Assembly: GCA_947630815.1 (NCBI GenBank)
Contig: CANRJD010000002.1
Span: 1-63,298 of the forward strand
DNA length: 63,298 nt
Reading direction: 5' to 3'
DNA from: an uncultured Akkermansia sp.
GTDB taxonomy: Bacteria; Verrucomicrobiota; Verrucomicrobiia; Verrucomicrobiales; Akkermansiaceae
The position numbers and the translations under genes are program-made. This document shows positions 1 through 8,500 of the stretch, piece by piece. Each line of letters opens with the position of its first letter. Position 1 is the stretch's first letter. A model generated the notes under the pieces. The model ran no database searches. It had not been told where the DNA came from and saw only the letters and a list, made by a program, of their open reading frames with translations.

Positions 1-965
1 TTCACAATCCCCAAGCAGGTGGAGTGCACATTGATGGCATCGTCCATCATCCCTTCGTAGAGCGCTTTTTCCACGTGAATCTTTCCCCGGCAGTTGGAGA
101 AGTGCGTGGCATCCGCCGACACGGTATAGATGCGTCCCTTAGCACGGATGCACCCTCCTCCGTTGATGGTAATATTTGTACTGCGCTGTGCAAGCAAGCC
201 CATGCCCTGACTGTCGGAGAAGACAACCTTGTTCAGTACGGTGTCTGTGGCACGATAAAGCATCATCGCCGGGTGGGGGCGAAAACCGTTGCGCAGGACA
301 AGAATCTGCCCGACCTTCAGCCCCATCTGCCCGGCATCCTTTGCGAAGCGCACCCGATCATCACTCAGCTGCTCTGCCTGATCTGTCCAGCCCAAATCGC
401 CGCCGTCGGACATCGGCACCATCGGTCCATCCGCTTCAAACGGCAGCGCCATACCTACACCCTCTTCACCATCCTCGCGCAAGATGCGGAACTTTCCGTC
501 CTCCACCTTCCAGCGGAACATCGTCGGAGATATCTCCAGCGTCGTCTTACCATCCGCTATCTCACATATCTTTCCCTCCACAAAAAAGGGCGCCGCGTAG
601 CGGATGGTGAAGTTGCGCAGTGTCACGCCGCTGCTGTCCTGCACGAGCACGGGCTGCATCTTGCCATGGAACATCAACGTGCACCCCTTCCCATCCAGCG
701 TCACATTCTTCTTCTTAACGATGGGGAGACCTACCGGGATGTCACGCTGTTGGTCGTGGTTGGACACGTAAAAATTCATTTTGGGGGACGTATCGGGAAA
801 CAGGTGGTACACCCGTTTGGACAAGGAAATCGTACTGCCCTCCTCCGCCCTGCTGATTTGCTCACGCAGCTGCAATCCATCATCCTGCGGGGCGCCGACA
901 GCATTTCCGCCCACGATACATGCCAACATTCCCGCCAGCCCCCAAAAATGCGATATCATACTCAT
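1..965 (-). CDS. GH110-like alpha-1,3-galactosidase, partial (C-terminus beyond left edge)
   Basis: This is the N-terminal 321 residues of an exported glycoside hydrolase with no stop codon before the window edge. It opens with a signal peptide (MSMISHFWGLAGMLACIVGG, cut near AVGA). It continues with right-handed beta-helix features typical of GH110: an NHDQQ motif, a KKNVTLDGKG stretch, FHGKMQPV, and MDDAINVHS close to the edge. GH110 enzymes remove terminal alpha-1,3-linked galactose, for example from blood-group B or linear Gal-alpha-1,3-Gal glycans, outside the cytoplasm. The start ATG at 965 overlaps the TGA of the upstream gene as ATGA, so the two are probably translationally coupled. 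An in-frame ATG at 959 is an alternative. The family call rests on recognised motifs; the exact linkage specificity is inference. Confidence 0.82.
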   Translation of the reverse strand, partial: MSMISHFWGLAGMLACIVGGNAVGAPQDDGLQLREQISRAEEGSTISLSKRVYHLFPDTSPKMNFYVSNHDQQRDIPVGLPIVKKKNVTLDGKGCTLMFHGKMQPVLVQDSSGVTLRNFTIRYAAPFFVEGKICEIADGKTTLEISPTMFRWKVEDGKFRILREDGEEGVGMALPFEADGPMVPMSDGGDLGWTDQAEQLSDDRVRFAKDAGQMGLKVGQILVLRNGFRPHPAMMLYRATDTVLNKVVFSDSQGMGLLAQRSTNITINGGGCIRAKGRIYTVSADATHFSNCRGKIHVEKALYEGMMDDAINVHSTCLGIV

Positions 966-1399
966 TGTTGTGCGGTGGTGTACAGAGTTAGCAGAGCTGT
1001 TGCCAGATCCTGAGCATCGTAATAGTTTGAAGCCGCCAATCGCTCACCCTGTACGCGCAAATAGGCATTGAGCTTTCCAATGATGGGCATGTAGCGGTGT
1101 TCGTAAACGCTGATCGTCTCCTGCCCACGCAGAGGAAGCGAGGGCAACAACTGCGCCCAAGCACGCAGATCGCGCGAGAGCCCCACGATGATGGGCACCG
1201 CCGCCTGGGCAGAGGCTTTATCCGACACGCGAGCCAAGGTATTGCACAGTTTGCCCAAGATGACAATGCCGGCGCGTATATGCGCCTCCTCCGGCAGGAG
1301 CCGATTCGTTCCGGACTCTGCCGTCGCCTCAGGGAGGCTCTCTCCACGCACGGTCGCCAGAGCCAACGCCGCCATCACGATGAACAGTGAACACTTCAT
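962..1399 (-). CDS. Small exported protein of unknown function, upstream of GH110 gene
   Basis: This 145-residue protein begins with a clear signal peptide (MKCSLFIVMAALALATVRGE). I chose the ATG at 1399 because it overlaps the stop of the preceding gene as ATGA and has AGGA just upstream. A longer reading from 1459 would place the signal peptide internally. The mature part is mostly helical with no catalytic motif I recognise. It shares a V-DK-SA-A pattern and length with its upstream neighbour, so the two may be diverged duplicates. Its stop codon overlaps the GH110 start, which implies co-expression and perhaps a periplasmic accessory role for that enzyme. The function is unknown. Confidence 0.65.
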   Translation of the reverse strand: MKCSLFIVMAALALATVRGESLPEATAESGTNRLLPEEAHIRAGIVILGKLCNTLARVSDKASAQAAVPIIVGLSRDLRAWAQLLPSLPLRGQETISVYEHRYMPIIGKLNAYLRVQGERLAASNYYDAQDLATALLTLYTTAQQ

Positions 1400-1827
1400 G
1401 ATCCTAGCAAAGAACATAGCAGACTGAAAGAACGAAAGAATGAAATAGACTCGTAGCACCGAACCCTCTGCAAGCGGTAGATGGATTCATACACACGCCC
1501 CCACACCTCGCGCATTGAACGCTCGTATTTGCGAGTAATCTCCGTCGCCAGATCCGGAGGCAACTGCGTGATAGCCCCAATCTCACGCCGCGATTCACCC
1601 ACGCGCGGGAGCAAGGCCTGCAGTGCGGCATTCTCAGCTTCGGCGCTCTCCTTGTCCTTCACCCGCACCATCACCTGTCCCAAATCCTCCCCAAGCTTCA
1701 CATAACGAGCGAACACCGCATCCATGTCCGCCGGGATTTCCTCGGCACGCAGCGAGCAGACGAAAACGGCCGCAATGACCATGAACAGGTAGCGCGCCAC
1801 AAGCACTGGAATCAGTGTCATCTTCAT
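1396..1827 (-). CDS. Small exported protein of unknown function, first gene of GH110 operon
   Basis: This 143-residue protein carries an N-terminal hydrophobic export signal (MKMTLIPVLVARYLFMVIAA, cut near SLRAEE). The ATG at 1827 is preferred over the one at 1845: the latter lies inside the predicted -10 box (TAATAT) and 1827 has AAGGGAT just before it. The mature part is helical and charged, with a stretch VKDKESAEAENAA that resembles the downstream neighbour. No family was recognised. It ends in an ATGA overlap with the next gene, making it the first of at least three coupled genes ending in a GH110 enzyme. The C-terminus (RSFSLLCSLLGS) is oddly hydrophobic. Confidence 0.6.
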   Translation of the reverse strand: MKMTLIPVLVARYLFMVIAAVFVCSLRAEEIPADMDAVFARYVKLGEDLGQVMVRVKDKESAEAENAALQALLPRVGESRREIGAITQLPPDLATEITRKYERSMREVWGRVYESIYRLQRVRCYESISFFRSFSLLCSLLGS

Positions 1828-1843
1828 ATCCCTTACGTGCGCC

Positions 1844-1872
1844 ATATTAGCATATCACCTCTCCATTGGCAA
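1844..1872 (-). promoter_or_regulatory. Predicted promoter for the GH110 operon (TTGCCA-17-TAATAT)
   Basis: On the minus strand, TTGCCA (1872-1867) is followed after 17 bases by TAATAT (1849-1844). The start codon chosen at 1827 lies 16 bases further on. The -10 box overlaps the upstream ATG at 1845, arguing against that ATG being the start. Confidence 0.5.
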
Positions 1873-1919
1873 ACACCAAATTCCGTACATATCTGTCCCC
1901 CACACGTGACCCAAGAAAA

Positions 1920-2165
1920 AGCACCCCCAATGGTAGGAAACGGCACATCATGCAGCATAAGCCGTTGGTTATTTACGATTTGCGATTTAGATTATAGCGC
2001 GCCGGAGGCGCGGGAATTTTGCGAAGCCGGGGCGGACAGGATGTGATTGAGCCGTGCACGGAAATGGTTAGAAAGGGGCGAGAATTTTGCAGAGCCGCGT
2101 CACCGGCTTGGTTACTGTACATCGTACATGGGCAGACTTCGCCTGCCTCCGTCGCACACCGTAAA
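1920..2165. repeat. Mosaic intergenic repeat (degenerate heptamers plus hairpin modules)
   Basis: There is no gene here. The stretch contains short TACGATT-type heptamers near 1975 (TTTACGATTTGCGATTTAG), the module ATAGCGCGCCGGAGGCGCGG, a GGGGCGAGAATTTTGC segment, and an inverted heptamer pair with a GGGCAGACTTCGCCTGCC hairpin near 2128. Related modules recur at 10039, 12920, 14050 and 26490. The lead-in (AAGAAAAAGCACCCCCAATG, near 1914) recurs near 14010 and 52335. Confidence 0.75.
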
Positions 2166-2185
2166 TGGCAACCGCATTTGCAAAA

Positions 2186-2225
2186 CGACCGGCCTCGCAC
2201 TTCGCAAGACCGGTCGGGGGTTTTC
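2186..2225. terminator. Hairpin terminator downstream of the MFS gene
   Basis: CGACCGG pairs with CCGGTCG across a 17-base loop. Read on the minus strand it is followed by TTTTGC and on the plus strand by GGGGGTTTTC. It lies about 50 bases after the MFS stop codon and probably ends that transcript. Confidence 0.6.
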
Positions 2226-2271
2226 AAAGTAGTAAATCAGGAGAGAGACCAAAATTAGCCCGGGGCAAGGC

Positions 2272-4335
2272 TTACCCCTTGGAGGCAGGCATCTTGCCTG
2301 TCGTGAAATACTGCTCGATTTCCTCCAGTGTGCGCCCCTTCGTCTCCGGCAGGAAGAAAGCCGCCGTGATGAAGTAGATCACCGTGAAACCGGCCAGCGT
2401 GAAGAATACGCTGGAATATCCAAGCGCACCCACCCACGGCAAGAAGGTTCCTGCGATCGTAGTCGATACGCCTTGGTTAATCAACAGAGCAATGGCCATC
2501 CCGTTGGCGCGAATGCGCGTGGGCATGAGTTCCGAAAGCGCGAGCCATACGCACACGCCCGGTCCCGCCGCGTAGAACGAGATGAACACCACAAAGAAAG
2601 CCGTAACCAGCCAGCCAGTCAGCGGGGCGGGCTTCATGCCCACCTCGGCGCGGGTGATGCTGAGTTCTTCCAGTGAGCCGGGATTCGGGTATTCCTTCCA
2701 GAAGGTCATGTGGTCCAAGAAGGTGGGTTTCGGCACAAAAGAGGGGGCAATAATCACCCGATCGCCGTTGCGCTCCAGCTCCAGCAGCGCCTTCGCAACC
2801 TCCTCGCGGGACAAGCCACCGGCCATCTGAGGACACGTCTTTTTATCACGCACCTTGTCAGACAACTGGTAGGTCTTCTTTTTCTCAATAGACTCCTTCT
2901 TGAGATCCTCGAGGAAAGCGGTCTGAGCAGCAGCTACGTCCACGGCCGCCATGGCGTTGTCCTGGTACGTTTCAGTGGGCAGAGCATTCTTCACGAAGTC
3001 GAGCTTCGCTTGACGGTCAAACTTCTCTGCCACAACTTGGTTCGAAGAGCTGCCCTGCTTGTAAGTGACGATGAGCTGCACTCCCGGGGTCACGCTCCCG
3101 CCCTGCATCAACTCGGGATGCTGAGCCGCCACCGTCTTCACAGCGTCATCCACGGAGAGCTTCACGTATGCATTTGTTCCATCGTGCTTGACAACAAGCT
3201 TCTTGACATAATCGGTCACATCCACGCGCTGATCCTCTACGGAGAGGAACATGGCACCCACACCAGCCAGTCCGGCGATGATGCCCAGCGTTCCCACCTT
3301 CAGCAAGAAAGTGCGTCCTTTCTTGTCCACCAGCGACACCGCCACAATCGTCATGAGCATGTTCACCACCTTGATGGCCATGTCCGCTATGTTGGCGCTC
3401 TCGCCTTGCAGCCCGGCCTGCTGGAAAATCTTCACGGAATAGTTGAGCACGGAATTGATCCCCGTAGCTTGCGTACACGCCAGCACAATAACCGCCAGGA
3501 TGAAGGGAATCACGTATTTGCGCTGCAGCAGGGTGTCCCCCACCGACGCGGCAGCTATGGCCTCCTTCTCTGCCTCCGCCGCGGCATCCGCCTCCTTCAT
3601 CTCAGCCAATATCTCCCTGGCGGCCTCCTCACCATTGTTGGCGGCCAGAGCGAGAAGAGCCTCGCTCTCCCTACCTCGGCGGTAGAGCCAACGCGGGGAT
3701 TCCTTGAGGCGGAAAGAACCGAAGAAGAGGATGAGTCCCGGAATCGCCGAGCACCAGAAAATCATCTGCCAGGCCAGCTTCTTCATATCATCCGGCACGG
3801 TCACATCCGTCGCCGCTCCCACAAACTCCGTGGTCACGTAGCCCACCACTGCGGCAAACACCAATCCTACCGTGAGCAAGAATTGGAACATTCCCGTACC
3901 CTTGCCACGCGAGCCCGCATCCAAACACTCCGCCAAGTACATGGGCACGACTACGCCGACCAGACCGGCTGATGCGCCCTGCAAAATGCGCCCGCCCATG
4001 AGGACGCCAAAGAACCCATCCGAAAAGCAGATGATGGGAATACTCAGCGTGAAGAGAAAAGCGGAGAGGATGATCACCTTCTTGCGCCCCAGCCACTCCG
4101 CCAACATCCCGGCAAACAGGGAGGAAAGAACCGAACCGAACAACACGGCCGCCACCACCATGGATATCTGCGAGGGAGTGTAGGAAGACGTCTCTTCAAT
4201 GTACGGAACCGCGGCGGCAATCACTCCCACGTCGATGCCATACAACAATCCCCCCAACCCTGCCATCACCATGAGGTAGCGCGCGTACCTCCTCACGGAG
4301 TCCGACACCGGTGTTTCAGTCAAACTGGTACTCAT
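2272..4335 (-). CDS. MFS sugar-porter family transporter with a large inserted domain
   Basis: This is an inner-membrane secondary transporter of the sugar porter (GLUT/XylE-like) branch. Family marks include the first-half loop GMLAEWLGRKK, a VDKKGR motif before helix 9, a proline/glycine-rich helix 10 (FISFYAAGPGVCVWLALSEL), and the end motif PETKGRTLEEIE. At 687 residues it is about 200 longer than usual. The extra part lies roughly at residues 365-563, between helices 9 and 10, and should face the periplasm. It is charged and soluble-looking, with no domain I recognise. The start at 4335 sits nine bases after a strong -10 box. The nearby GH110 and GH2 enzymes suggest that a hexose or disaccharide is imported, but the substrate is not determinable. 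Confidence 0.88.
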   Translation of the reverse strand: MSTSLTETPVSDSVRRYARYLMVMAGLGGLLYGIDVGVIAAAVPYIEETSSYTPSQISMVVAAVLFGSVLSSLFAGMLAEWLGRKKVIILSAFLFTLSIPIICFSDGFFGVLMGGRILQGASAGLVGVVVPMYLAECLDAGSRGKGTGMFQFLLTVGLVFAAVVGYVTTEFVGAATDVTVPDDMKKLAWQMIFWCSAIPGLILFFGSFRLKESPRWLYRRGRESEALLALAANNGEEAAREILAEMKEADAAAEAEKEAIAAASVGDTLLQRKYVIPFILAVIVLACTQATGINSVLNYSVKIFQQAGLQGESANIADMAIKVVNMLMTIVAVSLVDKKGRTFLLKVGTLGIIAGLAGVGAMFLSVEDQRVDVTDYVKKLVVKHDGTNAYVKLSVDDAVKTVAAQHPELMQGGSVTPGVQLIVTYKQGSSSNQVVAEKFDRQAKLDFVKNALPTETYQDNAMAAVDVAAAQTAFLEDLKKESIEKKKTYQLSDKVRDKKTCPQMAGGLSREEVAKALLELERNGDRVIIAPSFVPKPTFLDHMTFWKEYPNPGSLEELSITRAEVGMKPAPLTGWLVTAFFVVFISFYAAGPGVCVWLALSELMPTRIRANGMAIALLINQGVSTTIAGTFLPWVGALGYSSVFFTLAGFTVIYFITAAFFLPETKGRTLEEIEQYFTTGKMPASKG

Positions 4336-4344
4336 AACGCTCGC

Positions 4345-4372
4345 ATTATAACACCTCCGCCTACCAACGCAA
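4345..4372 (-). promoter_or_regulatory. Predicted promoter for MFS transporter (TTGCGT-16-TATAAT)
   Basis: Minus-strand TTGCGT (4372-4367), a 16-base spacer and a perfect TATAAT (4350-4345). The ATG is only nine bases beyond the -10 box, so the transcript would have almost no leader. Confidence 0.7.
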
Positions 4373-4379
4373 GAAAAAA

Positions 4380-4440
4380 CGCAGCGAACAAATGCATTTG
4401 GGATGTGCGATGTATGGTGTACGATGTGCGTTTACATTGA
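4380..4440. repeat. Degenerate heptamer repeat remnant
   Basis: The 157-base gap holds an imperfect version of the heptamer array (GTGCGATGTATGGTGTACGATG, broken here as GTGCGATG-TATGG-TGTACGATG). No gene is seen. It looks like a decayed copy of the intact arrays elsewhere in the window. Confidence 0.5.
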
Positions 4441-4493
4441 GCTCGTGCGCGTTGCGTGGGATGTAGAACCTAGGCGAAAGGATGTGATAAGAG

Positions 4494-5321
4494 TCATTTG
4501 ATGATCCCAAATCCCCGCAATGTCTTGCAAATGTCAACGAAGATGCTATCCCGTTTTTTCTCTCGAGGTTCGCGGTATTGCTCCATTGTTCGATGGTATT
4601 TGAAGAAGTGTCTCCTTGAAAAATCGAGGATATAAATATCCTTCTTGGTAAATATGATATACACATCCCTCGAGCTGTAGTCTATTGCATTACAGTATTC
4701 AACATTAATATCTTCATCTTTTGCAACGATTTTAAGGATCTGAGTTTCATCTAAATTTTTTGAATCTGCTCCTGCAATAACTCCTTTGTAATTTGTGTAT
4801 AAAGAATTAGACGAGTCGTCTCTTCTGATGTACAGAAGCTCACCTCGACCACCATTCTGTCGACCGACAGGCATTATGGGACCGATACGCCCCATATAGA
4901 TACACACGCCTATATGGAATTTATCCTCTATTTGGCGGACTATATCTTCATTTTGACTATACGACGGATTTTCTTTTTTACGCTTTAAACTCTTCCAAAA
5001 TTTTTCAACAGGCTGTAATTTGACATGTTCCGGAAATTGTTTAACACTTTTCTCTTCCTTAGTCTTTACATTGATCTGATATTTCTCTTCTCCACCTGGT
5101 GTCCAATAAATAAATTGTCCATCAAAATCAATTTCTCTCACACCTTGACAAGATTCGGGCCCGTCCTTCCGCTCTACGAAATACCAATCGCGGCCATCGA
5201 TCTTATCCTTTAGCATGACGTAATCTTCGGTAATATAGCGGAGCACGCCCAGAGTTTCTGCGAGCTTATCGCATGAACACAACGCTCCAATCAGCATGCA
5301 TATTGCTATTATGTTTTTCAT
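4494..5321 (-). CDS. Putative lipoprotein, AT-rich, function unknown
   Basis: This 275-residue protein begins MKNIIAICMLIGALCSCDK, a typical lipoprotein signal with the acylated cysteine probably in the LCSC motif. I took the ATG at 5321 (5324 also possible) because AAGAG lies just upstream and because the longer reading from 5378 hides the signal peptide. The rest is rich in Lys, Asp, Ile and Tyr and contains several short beta-strand-like segments, possibly a propeller-like or repeat fold, but no family was recognised. Its base composition is clearly more AT-rich than the neighbouring genes, which suggests acquisition by transfer. No obvious partner gene is adjacent. Confidence 0.65.
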   Translation of the reverse strand: MKNIIAICMLIGALCSCDKLAETLGVLRYITEDYVMLKDKIDGRDWYFVERKDGPESCQGVREIDFDGQFIYWTPGGEEKYQINVKTKEEKSVKQFPEHVKLQPVEKFWKSLKRKKENPSYSQNEDIVRQIEDKFHIGVCIYMGRIGPIMPVGRQNGGRGELLYIRRDDSSNSLYTNYKGVIAGADSKNLDETQILKIVAKDEDINVEYCNAIDYSSRDVYIIFTKKDIYILDFSRRHFFKYHRTMEQYREPREKKRDSIFVDICKTLRGFGIIK

Positions 5322-5389
5322 CATTGATCTCTTAATGATTGATTTCCATAATTTAACACTTGCAGGACAGCCATTCACACAGATCGGTG

Positions 5390-5576
5390 CAGCCCGATGG
5401 TCGCTCTAAACCTTATCATAGTGTCATGTTTTGACAGAATTGCAAGCACAAAATCACAACGACGTACATCATAAATGGATTGCGCGTTGGGATCGCTTTT
5501 TCTTGGGTCGGCTGTGGGCTTGAAGGTTAAAAATTATTGAAAGGAGGGGCAAACTGACTGCGTACTTAGGTACAGC
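5390..5576. repeat. Intergenic region with fragment of the mosaic repeat
   Basis: Near 5472-5510 the sequence ATGGATTGCGCGTTGGGATC followed by GCTTTTTCTTGGG closely resembles the segment at 27287-27318 that ends another repeat. A TTGACA at 5434 has no convincing partner. GGAGG near 5543 is too far (about 30 bases) from the GH2 start to be an obvious ribosome site. Confidence 0.45.
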
Positions 5577-8500
5577 ATGGATACGTGGAAAACGATTCTA
5601 TTCGCAGCAGCTTCTTGCCTCGGTATGCTCAACGCTCAAGAACAAAGTCCCTACACGCCCAACCCTGATTGGGAAAACCCGCAGCATCTCTCCGAAGGTC
5701 GCGAGGAAGCTCGCGCCTTTTTTGAACCCTTCGCGAACCGGGAAGAGGCCCTGCAGGGCAAACGCGAGAACTCATCGCGCTGGATGTCGTTGAATGGCAT
5801 ATGGAAATTTCACTGGGTTCCCAAGCCCGACGAACGACCGGTGGATTTCTACAAACCGGAGTTCGATGTAAGCTCCTGGGCAGACATCGATGTGCCGAGC
5901 AACTGGCAGATGCGGGGATACGGTACCCCCATCTACAGCAACCAGCCCTACACCATGGTGCGCGATTGGCCTCGCGTCATGACGCCACCGCGCAACGACA
6001 CGGAGAGGTCCTACACGACCCCGAAGACGGAGCCGAACGCCGTGGGTTCCTACCGCCGGGAGGTGACCCTTCCTGAAGCGTGGGATGGCATGCGTGTGTT
6101 CATACGCTTCGACGGAGTAGATTCCTTCTTTTATTTGTATGTGAATGGTCACAAAGTGGGCTTTTCCAAAGATAGCCGCACCGCCGCCGTTTTTGACATC
6201 ACCCCCTATGTGCAAAAGGGCAAGAACATCATTGCCGCAGAAGTGTACCGCTACAGCGATGGTTCCTATTTGGAATGCCAAGACATGTGGCGGCTTTCCG
6301 GCATTTTCCGCGATGTCAGCCTGATTGCGACCCCCCAGGTGCTCATCCGGGACTTCTTTGTTCACACTGACTTTGCTAAGCAACCGGATGGGATCACGGA
6401 CTACACCGAAAGCGATCTGCGCGTGGAGGTGGAGGTAAGCAACCGCACTGCTGAAGAGCAGCCCTATGAAGTGGAAGCCGAGCTGCTCACCCGCGACGGC
6501 TCCAAACGAGTAGCCGCTCTGACCCCGATTCGCGGGCGCGTACAGCCCGGGCAAGAGGCGACCAAGGAGCTCACGGCGCATGTGAGTTCCCCGGCTCTAT
6601 GGAGCGCAGAAAAGCCGAATTTGTACAGGCTGGTGATGTACCTGAAAGATGCTAATGGCCGCGTTTCGGAAACCATTTCGCGTCTTATCGGATTCCGTGA
6701 GGTGAAACTGGAGAACGGACGTTTCCTCGTCAACGGCATGCCGGTGAAGCTCAAGGGCGTGAATCGCCATGAAAGCCAGCATGCCAACGGTCATACCGTA
6801 ACCCCGGAAGAATGCCGCACCGAGTTGTTGCTCATGAAGCGCGGCAATATCAACCACATACGCAACTCGCACTACCCGCAGCCCTCGTTCTTCTACGAAA
6901 TGTGTGATGAACTGGGCATCTACGTATGCGATGAAGCCAACATCGAATCTCATGGCTACTACTACGGCGAACTCTCTCTCTCGCATCCCAAGGAATGGGA
7001 GGCTCAGCATGTGTGGCGCAACAAGAACATGGTCGAGCAGAGCAAGAATAACCCCTGCGTGGTCATGTGGTCCTACGGCAACGAAGCCGGACCCGGACGG
7101 AATTTTGAGGCCGTGCGCGATTGGATTAAATCCCACGACAGGTCCCGTCCCACCCAGTATGAACGCAACAATAGCTTGGCGGATCTCTGCTCCAACCAGT
7201 ACCCGAGCGTCAACTGGATGCGCGAGATAGCTGCCAGAAAACTCGCCAAACCCTGGTACGTCTCTGAGTATGCCCACATCTTGTGCAACTCCATGGGCAA
7301 CCTGAAAGATTACTGGGACGCTATCGATACGAGCGACTCGATCATCGGCGGCGGCATTTGGGAATGGATTCACCAGTGCTACGACCAGGAAGTTACCGCA
7401 CCGGACGGAAAAAAAATCATCCGCCAGAGCTATGGCGGCGATCGCGGCGAGCAACCCAATGACGGAATCTTCTGCATGAAGGGAGTCATTTACAGCGACC
7501 GCACCCCTTCCCCCGTGTACGATGAAATCCGCAAGGTCCAACAGAATATGGACTGTCGGTTCCTGGGAGTCACCTCCACGCAGGACGGCAAGGGGCTGAA
7601 ATTTGCCATTAGAAACAAGCATCTCTTCACGAATCTGAACGAGTTTGAGGCTCACTGGGAAATTGCTGAGGAAGGGAACCGTGTGCTTGCTCAAGGCAAT
7701 TTCCGGCTGGATGCCCAGCCGCTGGAGACGACGACGTGGGAACTCCCGGCCGGCGCCATCCCCACAAACCAATTCAAACCGAATTGCAAATACTTTGTGA
7801 ACATCAGTTTCTGCCTGCCGGAAGACACCGCATGGGCGGAAAAGGGCTATGTTGTCGCTACGGAACAGATCCCGCTGCCTGACGACTTTACCGGCTACTC
7901 CAACCAATCTCGCATCACACCTTTGAATGCCGACCAGAAACTGGAAGTGCGAAACCGCAATTCCGAGGTCCTCATTTTGGGCAAAAACTTCTCCCTCTGC
8001 GTTGACAAAGTGACCGGCGGTCTCAAAAACTACATCGTCAACGGCCACGAGCTCATTGGCAATAAAGCTACGCTGCACCTCAATTCCTTCCGCGCCCCGC
8101 TCGCCAACGACAAGTGGGTCATGAACCAATGGCTCCAAAATGGCATGCGCAACATGCACCATTCCGCTTCTCCCGTGCTCATTGAACGCCTCAAGGATGG
8201 AGTCGTCCGCATCTCCTGCGACGTGACAAGCCGCGGGCAGCGCAAAGAAACTCTGGACAGCTTCAAATACGACCACGGCAAGTTCACGCCGGATGACAAC
8301 GGACCTATCACCGAAAAGGATTTCAGTTATTCCACCCAAATTGTTTACACGATTCTCCCCAACGGCTACGTCAATGTGCAAGCCGGTGTCCTTCCCAAGG
8401 CCGAGAAAGTGATCCTGCCGCGCTTGGGCTACACCCTCAATCTGCCGGAAAAATACAACGAAGTGCTCTGGTATGGCCGCGGTCCGGGGGAAAATTATCC

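Noticed and set aside
1400..1459. Longer N-terminus for the 962 gene starting at 1459
   Set aside because: It would overlap the previous gene by about 60 bases and bury a clear signal peptide; ATG 1399 gives an ATGA junction.
2710..3972. 420-codon plus-strand frame opposite the MFS gene
   Set aside because: Shadow frame: His/Arg/Leu-rich composition, no start context, and the opposite strand is a clear transporter.
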